Shown piece by piece: positions 58,589 through 64,000 of a DNA stretch of 64,000 bases. Position 1 is the first letter of the stretch. Each line of letters begins with the position of its first letter. The notes under the pieces were generated by a model, which made no database searches, was not told the DNA's origin, and worked only from the letters and a program-made list of their open reading frames with translations. A program made the position numbers and the translations under genes. The DNA is from Bacteroidales bacterium (GTDB lineage: Bacteria > Bacteroidota > Bacteroidia > Bacteroidales > UBA932), in NCBI GenBank assembly GCA_017554305.1, contig JAFZIN010000007.1:186001-250000 (forward strand), in the 5' to 3' direction.

Positions 58589-60121
58589 ATGGAACAGAAT
58601 CTTAACGAACAGGAACAAATAAGAAGACAGTCTTTGCAGCAAATGCGAGACTTGGGTATAAACCCTTATCCGGCAGAGGAATATAAGGTTACAACAACCT
58701 CTAAAGAGATTTTAGAGAGCTTTAACCCGGAGGCTGCGGAGGATGATCCTTCACAGCAGAAGTTTAAGGAGATCTCCTTTGCAGGACGTCTTATGAGCCG
58801 CCGTATTATGGGCGCCGCCTCATTTATAGAGCTTCAGGACTCAGAGGGCAGAATTCAGGCCTACGTAAAGAGAGACGAGGTTTGCCCTGGAGAAGACAAA
58901 ACGCTCTATAACACTGTCTTTAAGAAACTTCTGGACATTGGAGATATTATTGGAATTAAGGGATACGCCTTTGTAACACAGACGGGTCAGAAGTCCATTC
59001 ACGTTAAGGAGCTTAAGGTTCTTAGCAAGTCTCTGAGAGTTTTACCTATCGTGAAGGAGAAAGACGGAGAGGTTTATGATGCCTTTGCAGACCCGGAGAT
59101 GCGCTACCGCCAGAGATATGTAGATCTCATTGTAAATCCGGAAGTTAGAAAGGTCTTTGAGAAGCGTACCACAATATACAACACCATGCGTGAGTTCTTC
59201 AACTCCCACGGTTATCTGGAGGTGGAAACCCCTATCCTTCAGCCAATTCCGGGAGGAGCCAACGCACGTCCGTTTGTAACTCACCACAATGTTCTGGATA
59301 TGGATCTCTATCTGCGTATTGCAGACGAGCTCTACCTCAAGCGCCTTATAGTTGGCGGATTCCCAGGTGTTTATGAGTTCTCTAAGAACTTCCGTAACGA
59401 GGGTATGGACCGCACACACAACCCTGAGTTCACCGCAATGGAAATCTACGTAGCCTACAAGGATTACTACTGGATGATGAACTTTACGGAGCAGATGCTG
59501 GAGAAGATTTGCGTTGCGGTTAACGGAACCACCAAGGTAAAGATTGGAGAGAACGAGGTAGACTTTAAAGGTCCGTACAAGAGACTCCCTATGATTGAGG
59601 CAATTAAGCAGTACGCCGGAGTGGATATTACCGGAATGAGTGAGGAGAAACTCCGTGAGACCTGCAACCGCCTCAAAGTTCCAATTCAGCCAAGTTTTGG
59701 AGAGGGCAAACTCATAGATGCAATCTTTGGAGCATTCGTTGAAGATAATCTCATTCAGCCAACCTTCATCATAGATTACCCTGTTTCACTCTCCCCTCTT
59801 ACCAAGAGAAAGAGAGACAACAACAACCTGGTTGAAAGGTTTGAATTATTTGTTTGCGGCAAGGAGTTGGCAAACGCATACAGCGAGCTCAATGACCCTA
59901 TAGATCAGTTAGATAGATTCCAGGATCAGCTGCGTCTCAAGAACGGCGGAGATGATGAAGCAATGTACATAGACTATGACTTCATCCGCTCCCTTGAGTA
60001 CGGAATGCCGCCAACCAGCGGAATGGGAATTGGAATGGACCGCCTCACAATGTTTATGACCAATCAGGTCTCCATTCAGGATGTCCTCTTCTTCCCTCAG
60101 ATGAAAAAGGAGCAGTATTAA
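58589..60121 (+). CDS. lysS: Lysyl-tRNA synthetase (class II)
   Basis: This 510-residue enzyme charges tRNA-Lys. It has an anticodon-binding OB domain (about 60-160) and the class II catalytic core: motif 1 in [15 protein letters not shown]...[10 protein letters not shown], motif 2 in [15 protein letters not shown], and motif 3 in [11 protein letters not shown] near the C-terminus. The length is normal. In Bacteroidota lysS is often close to gpsA, and both are in this window but 17 kb apart. Confidence 0.97.
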   Translation: MEQNLNEQEQIRRQSLQQMRDLGINPYPAEEYKVTTTSKEILESFNPEAAEDDPSQQKFKEISFAGRLMSRRIMGAASFIELQDSEGRIQAYVKRDEVCPGEDKTLYNTVFKKLLDIGDIIGIKGYAFVTQTGQKSIHVKELKVLSKSLRVLPIVKEKDGEVYDAFADPEMRYRQRYVDLIVNPEVRKVFEKRTTIYNTMREFFNSHGYLEVETPILQPIPGGANARPFVTHHNVLDMDLYLRIADELYLKRLIVGGFPGVYEFSKNFRNEGMDRTHNPEFTAMEIYVAYKDYYWMMNFTEQMLEKICVAVNGTTKVKIGENEVDFKGPYKRLPMIEAIKQYAGVDITGMSEEKLRETCNRLKVPIQPSFGEGKLIDAIFGAFVEDNLIQPTFIIDYPVSLSPLTKRKRDNNNLVERFELFVCGKELANAYSELNDPIDQLDRFQDQLRLKNGGDDEAMYIDYDFIRSLEYGMPPTSGMGIGMDRLTMFMTNQVSIQDVLFFPQMKKEQY

Positions 60122-60142
60122 TATCCTTTTATTCCACGATAG

Positions 60143-61030
60143 ATGAACGCTTTACTCCAAAACGCCACCCCTATCACCTCACTTCAGAACCCCAGGGTGA
60201 AAGAGGCCGTTTTGCTGCAGGAAAAGGCCCGTGAGAGGGAGAAGCGCTCACTCTTTGTTGCTGAGGGAGTTAGGGAAATCACCGCAGCAATAACATCCGG
60301 CTTTGAGGTGGAATCGCTCTTTTTCTGCCCGGATATTATTTCCTCTTTTTCCTTCCCGATAGATTCACGCACCCGCCTCTTTTCACTCCCTTCAAACGTC
60401 TATGCTAAGATTGCCTATCGCTCAACTACAGAGGGCGTTACGGCAATAGTGAAGTCAAAGCATCTGACGCTGGAAGACCTCACCCCGCTGCTCTCTGCAG
60501 GCTCCGCCGCAGCAGGCAAGGCTGAGCGCATTACAGGGCCGTCCTGCAAGAACCCTTTGATTATCATTGCTGAGGCAGTAGAAAAGCCGGGCAATCTGGG
60601 AGCAATACTTCGTACCGCAGACGCCGTAGGTGCCACAGCCGTGCTCTTCTGCAATCCCAAGACAGACCTTTACAATCCCAATCTCATACGCGCTTCACTC
60701 GGCGGAGTTTTCACCCAAAAGATAGTCTGCTGTAAAACCTCAGATGCCATCAAATGGCTTAAAGCCAACAAGATAATAATCTACAGTGCACAACTCCAGG
60801 ATTCCGTTCCATACTACGGCACAGATATGACACTTCCGTGTGCCATAGCCTTAGGAAGTGAAGCGGACGGAATCTCAGAAGAGTTCCGCATTGCCTCCAA
60901 TAAAAAGATAATGATTCCAATGCTGGGAAAACTAGATTCCCTCAACGTCTCCGTCTCCGCATCAATCCTCTGCTATGAAGCTTTAAGACAGAGAGTTGCA
61001 AAAACACAAACTCCTCAGAAAACAAAATAA
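60143..61030 (+). CDS. TrmH/SpoU-family RNA 2'-O-methyltransferase
   Basis: This 295-residue protein has an N-terminal SpoU substrate-binding domain (about 14-100, with LQNPRVKEAVLLQEKARERE). The SPOUT knot follows, with motif 1 AEAVEKPGNLGAILRTADAVGAT, motif 2 IALGSEADGISEE and motif 3 IPMLGKLDSLNVSVSASILCYE. It transfers a methyl group from S-adenosylmethionine to a ribose in rRNA or tRNA; the exact target is unknown. It follows lysS after 21 bp and may share its message. Confidence 0.93.
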   Translation: MNALLQNATPITSLQNPRVKEAVLLQEKAREREKRSLFVAEGVREITAAITSGFEVESLFFCPDIISSFSFPIDSRTRLFSLPSNVYAKIAYRSTTEGVTAIVKSKHLTLEDLTPLLSAGSAAAGKAERITGPSCKNPLIIIAEAVEKPGNLGAILRTADAVGATAVLFCNPKTDLYNPNLIRASLGGVFTQKIVCCKTSDAIKWLKANKIIIYSAQLQDSVPYYGTDMTLPCAIALGSEADGISEEFRIASNKKIMIPMLGKLDSLNVSVSASILCYEALRQRVAKTQTPQKTK

Positions 61031-61097
61031 ATTCAGAAGAATCAGAAATAGCAGAGGCCTCTGAAAGACAGAGCAGCAGAACCAGAAATCAAAGTAA

Positions 61098-61883
61098 ATG
61101 AAAAAGTTTGCCCTCATAGGAAACCCAATTTCCCACTCCAAAAGCCCCGCACTATTCCACGCCGCCTATCCCAACGAGCCCAATATTGAACCCATGTTCT
61201 ATGACTTAATTGAGAAGGAGACAATAGAGGAATCCGTAGAGCGCTTAAAGCAAGGCGGTTACCTGGCTTCCAACGTAACGGCCCCCTACAAGGAGGAGGC
61301 AATGCGTTACGTAACGGCGCCCAGCAACGTCTGCAAATTGCTGCAGGCCGGCAATTTGCTCCTCTTCAAAGAGGAGGGCACCTACGGCTTCAACACAGAT
61401 TACCTGGCAGTGCGCCGCCTGCTCCAGGATGCCAAGACCGCAAAAAAGTTCACCCTCCAGGATCCCGTTGTGGTTCTGGTTGTGGGCTGCGGCGGAGCGG
61501 GAAAGGCCGCAGCATTGGCCGCAAAAGATGAAGGGCTCAATACCCTCATAACCAACAGAGGAGAAGAGAAAGCATTAAACTTTGCAAGATCTATCGGGAT
61601 AAAAATGGTTACAAACCAGCAGGCCTGCCAGCTGCTCACCGCCCTGGAGCCGGCAAACACACTTGTCATCTACGCTCTGCCTCAAAAAGATGAGCTTCTT
61701 TACCCGTTGCTTTTGAATCTGAGCACCAGGCTAATTGGCATAATAGAAGCAAATTACAAGAACCCGTGCCTCAATCCTACTACCGGACGCAAATGGCTGC
61801 TTTACCAGGCCGTAGAGGGTTTCCGCCTAATGACCGGAATGACGCCAAACCTTGCCGCTATGAGAGAAGTTTTGAACTTGTAA
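61098..61883 (+). CDS. aroE: Shikimate dehydrogenase
   Basis: This 261-residue enzyme reduces 3-dehydroshikimate with NADPH. The N-terminal domain has LIGNPISHSKSPALFH, NVTAPYKEEAM (catalytic Lys), and GFNTDYLAV (catalytic Asp). The nucleotide domain has VVGCGGAGKAAALAAKDEG and a NADP-selecting NRGEEKA. The closing YQAVEGFRLMTG is the family C-terminal Gln motif. It works one step before the shikimate kinase encoded at 55027. It is 67 bp from the methyltransferase gene, with nothing notable between. Confidence 0.95.
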   Translation: MKKFALIGNPISHSKSPALFHAAYPNEPNIEPMFYDLIEKETIEESVERLKQGGYLASNVTAPYKEEAMRYVTAPSNVCKLLQAGNLLLFKEEGTYGFNTDYLAVRRLLQDAKTAKKFTLQDPVVVLVVGCGGAGKAAALAAKDEGLNTLITNRGEEKALNFARSIGIKMVTNQQACQLLTALEPANTLVIYALPQKDELLYPLLLNLSTRLIGIIEANYKNPCLNPTTGRKWLLYQAVEGFRLMTGMTPNLAAMREVLNL

Positions 61884-61974
61884 AAATGCATTGCAGAATG
61901 CTTTAAACATTCGTAAATCTTTTCTTGCAGTTTTCCGTTTTTCTGAATAATTTTACGCGTTAAAATTTTGAATT

Positions 61975-62484
61975 ATGTCTTTCAATAAAGTATTCATTTT
62001 AGGAAACGCGGGGAGAGATCCGGAGGTAAGACACCTCGAGGGTGGAGCGGCAGTTGCAAATTTCACGGTAGCAACTTCAGAAGTATTCAGAGACCGCAAC
62101 GGCAACAGACAAGAGAGAACCGAATGGCATAACATCGTATGCTGGAGGCAGTTGGCAGAGTTTGCGGAGAAGTATGTAAAGAAGGGAACTCAAGTTTTCA
62201 TTGAGGGTAAAATTCGTACAAGAGATTACACAGATCAGAGCGGACAGAAGAGATACGTTACTGAGATTTTTGCAGATAACCTTCAGCTCCTTGGAAGAAA
62301 GTCAGATAACCCTGCAAACAACGCAGGCGGATACCAGGCTCCGGCTCAGGGCGGCTATCAGGCACCGGTACAACAGCCTCAGGTTCAGAGGGCTCAGCCT
62401 GCCGCACCTCAAACGCAGGAGACCGCAGACTTCCCTTCAATGGATGACTTCAATGATACAGATGCAAACGATCTTCCGTTCTAA
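61975..62484 (+). CDS. ssb: Single-stranded DNA-binding protein
   Basis: This 169-residue protein has the OB domain (about 3-108) with KVFILGNAGRDPEVRHLEGG, ATSEVFRDRNGNRQERTEWHNIV, and GTQVFIEGKIRTRDY. A Gln/Pro/Ala-rich linker (about 112-145) precedes the acidic tip SMDDFNDTDANDLPF, which recruits repair proteins. Three bases before the start is a TTG, and the leader is AT-rich, without an exact TAnnTTTG. Confidence 0.97.
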   Translation: MSFNKVFILGNAGRDPEVRHLEGGAAVANFTVATSEVFRDRNGNRQERTEWHNIVCWRQLAEFAEKYVKKGTQVFIEGKIRTRDYTDQSGQKRYVTEIFADNLQLLGRKSDNPANNAGGYQAPAQGGYQAPVQQPQVQRAQPAAPQTQETADFPSMDDFNDTDANDLPF

Positions 62485-62522
62485 TCTGCCTCTTTTTCCG
62501 AATACAAATTAATTAGCATACT

Positions 62523-63782
62523 ATGAAAGTTGATGTAGTATTAGGCCTGCAATGGGGTGATGAGGGCAAGGGTAAAATTGTGGATGTTCTTGCCAAGAAC
62601 TACCCCGTAATCTGCAGATTTCAAGGAGGTCCAAACGCCGGACACTCTCTGCAGTTTTCTAAAAAAAGTTTTGTGCTCCACTCAGTTCCTGCCGGAGTTT
62701 TCCGCAAGAACACCGTAAACATCATAGGAAACGGAGTTGTTCTGGATCCTATCATCTTTAAGGAAGAGACAGAGGCAATTGCAAAGATGGGTGTAGACCC
62801 TACAAAGAACGTTGTAATTTCCAAGAGAGCACACCTTATCCTCCCTACTCACAGGATAATGGACGCAGCCAGCGAGGCTTCAAAAGGCAAGGGTAAGATT
62901 GGTTCTACTCTGAAAGGTATTGGTCCAACTTATATGGACAAGACCGGAAGAAACGGACTCAGAGTTGGAGACGCTCTTGCAAAAGATTTCAAAAAGAGAT
63001 TCAACGCCCTTAAGGCAAAACATATTGAGTATCTCAAACAGTTTGATTTCCAGTATGATCCTTCACAGAATGAGAAGGAGTGGATGAAAGCAATAGAGTA
63101 CCTTAAGAAGTTCAAGATTGTAGACGGTGAGTATGAACTCAACAACCTGCTCAAGACAAAGAAGGCTCTTGCAGAGGGTGCACAGGGTACAATGTTAGAC
63201 GTTGACTTTGGTGCATATCCGTTTGTAACCTCCTCATCTACAATCTGTGCCGGTGCCTGCACAGGTCTCGGTCTTGCTCCTTCAAAGATTGGAAAGGTTT
63301 ACGGAGTATTCAAAGCTTACTGCACAAGAGTTGGCAGCGGTCCGTTCCCTACTGAGCTCTTAGACAGCGTTGGAGAAGATATCCGGCAGAAGGGTCACGA
63401 GTTTGGTGCAACTACCGGAAGACCAAGAAGAACCGGCTGGTTAGACATTCCTGCTCTTAAGTTTGCAATTATGGTAGACGGTGCAACAGACCTCATTATG
63501 ATGAAGGCAGATGTTCTGGATTCCTTTGATACAATTAAAGTTGCAACAGGTTACATTGTAGACGGCAAGAAGACAGACCGCGTTCCGTTTGACACCTTCA
63601 GCAAGATTGAACCAGTTTACAAGGAGTTCAAGGGCTGGAAGACAGACCTCACCAAATGCAAGAGTGCCAAGGAATTACCGGCAGCGTTCAAACGTTACAT
63701 TGCCTTCATAGAGAAGGAGCTCAAGGTCAAAATCTCCTACGTTTCCGTAGGTCCGGACCGCTCCCAAACCATCAAGATGTAA
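62523..63782 (+). CDS. purA: Adenylosuccinate synthetase
   Basis: This 419-residue enzyme makes adenylosuccinate from IMP, aspartate and GTP in AMP synthesis. The GTP loop is in LQWGDEGKGKIVDVLAK (residues 9-25), the IMP-binding motif in GGPNAGHSLQF, GSTLKGIGPTYMDKTGRNGL, TSSSTICAGACTGLG, and GATTGRPRRTGWLD. The length is normal. It starts 38 bp after ssb and ends at a strong terminator. Confidence 0.97.
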   Translation: MKVDVVLGLQWGDEGKGKIVDVLAKNYPVICRFQGGPNAGHSLQFSKKSFVLHSVPAGVFRKNTVNIIGNGVVLDPIIFKEETEAIAKMGVDPTKNVVISKRAHLILPTHRIMDAASEASKGKGKIGSTLKGIGPTYMDKTGRNGLRVGDALAKDFKKRFNALKAKHIEYLKQFDFQYDPSQNEKEWMKAIEYLKKFKIVDGEYELNNLLKTKKALAEGAQGTMLDVDFGAYPFVTSSSTICAGACTGLGLAPSKIGKVYGVFKAYCTRVGSGPFPTELLDSVGEDIRQKGHEFGATTGRPRRTGWLDIPALKFAIMVDGATDLIMMKADVLDSFDTIKVATGYIVDGKKTDRVPFDTFSKIEPVYKEFKGWKTDLTKCKSAKELPAAFKRYIAFIEKELKVKISYVSVGPDRSQTIKM

Positions 63783-63812
63783 GTAACGCACCGTTTGCGC
63801 TCACAAACAAAC

Positions 63813-63847
63813 AAGGAGGTCACCCCAACGGATGACCTCCTTTTTAA
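63813..63847 (+). terminator. Rho-independent terminator after purA
   Basis: AAGGAGGTCA (63813-63822) and TGACCTCCTT (63833-63842) form a ten-pair stem with a ten-base loop, followed by a T-run (63841-63845). It lies 31 bp after the purA stop and would also serve the converging gene at the right edge, since the stem is preceded by an A-rich stretch. Confidence 0.85.
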
Positions 63848-63861
63848 AAAGATAATGTAAG

Positions 63862-64000
63862 TTATTCCATCCTGAGGGTTAGTCCGTCTTGTGACGGAAC
63901 AAACCTATGTTCAGACTGCCACTTGGCAAACTCTTTAAACTTATCTAATTCAGCTTCAAGGATATCATAGCCTCCGTTAAACTCATTGCCCATAAGCCAG
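63862..64000 (-). CDS. Partial gene at the right edge, C-terminus only
   Basis: A minus-strand frame is open from the window edge to a TAA at 63862-63864 and codes for about 45 C-terminal residues (NEFNGGYDILEAELDKFKEF, then a short tail ending LTLRME). The residue mix is that of a normal soluble protein, mostly helical with one or two strands. The family is not recognisable from this fragment. It converges on purA. Confidence 0.5.
   Translation of the reverse strand, partial: WLMGNEFNGGYDILEAELDKFKEFAKWQSEHRFVPSQDGLTLRME

Overview
This window is chromosomal DNA from a member of the Bacteroidales (phylum Bacteroidota). The evidence is taxonomic by gene content: a NusG-like UpxY regulator heading an exopolysaccharide-export operon, a FimA/Mfa1-type (type V) pilus locus with a DUF3575 partner, an M64 peptidase, a GH89 glycosidase, a paralogous surface protein of the Fibrobacter-major-domain type, a P. 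gingivalis-like superoxide dismutase, and many start regions carrying the Bacteroidota -7 promoter box TAnnTTTG. No rRNA, tRNA, CRISPR array, integrase or intact insertion sequence was seen. I cannot name a genus.

Layout. 1-4424: a tight six-gene minus-strand operon, running off the left edge, that looks like an undescribed membrane-associated defence or stress system: a four-helix membrane protein, a ComEC-like metallo-beta-lactamase-fold hydrolase, a protein with a HEPN RNase-like R-x4-H motif, two further membrane proteins, and a protein with a PUA/EVE-like domain of the type fused to restriction nucleases. 4425-5048: gene-free, GC-rich, decayed sequence. 5049-10767: an UpxY-led operon (UpxY, superoxide dismutase, Wza-like, Wzz-like, secreted surface protein) that has export genes but no glycosyltransferases. 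10843-17271: GH89 alpha-N-acetylglucosaminidase, a PgpH-like c-di-AMP phosphodiesterase, a membrane-anchored lactonase-type propeller and a DUF2461 protein. 17501-26099: a seven-gene plus-strand operon coupling a TolC-MacA-MacB efflux pump to a LytS/LytR two-component system and an AsmA-like envelope protein. 26109-30909: a type V pilus locus (DUF3575 protein, OmpA-like lipoprotein, fimbrillin, FimB/Mfa2-like anchor) interrupted by a 52-bp tandem repeat of hairpins.

31037-45151: AddA/AddB helicase-nuclease with strange low-complexity insertions, a Kef-type antiporter, GpsA, RNase HI, PdxA and RecG. 45315-46878: a three-gene HipBST-type toxin-antitoxin locus under three operator sites spaced exactly 41 bp apart. 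46896-54860: M64 peptidase, Era, RluB-type pseudouridine synthase, a MacB-like permease and topoisomerase IV subunit A. 55027-64000: shikimate kinase, a MntA-HepT toxin-antitoxin pair with an HTH fused to the antitoxin, RecJ, LysS, a TrmH-family methyltransferase, AroE, SSB, PurA with a clear terminator, and a partial gene at the right edge.

Themes. Three separate RNA- or translation-targeting modules (HEPN-containing operon, HipBST, MntA-HepT) sit among housekeeping genes. Several housekeeping proteins (AddA, AddB, RecG, Era, RluB, shikimate kinase, the LytS kinase) carry low-complexity insertions in surface loops, and the AddA and AddB insertions share the same DNA words. A short palindrome present in the pilus-locus array also occurs in frame inside addB. 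The most interesting candidates are the left-edge operon, the HipBST operator array, and the palindrome/low-complexity insertion pattern.
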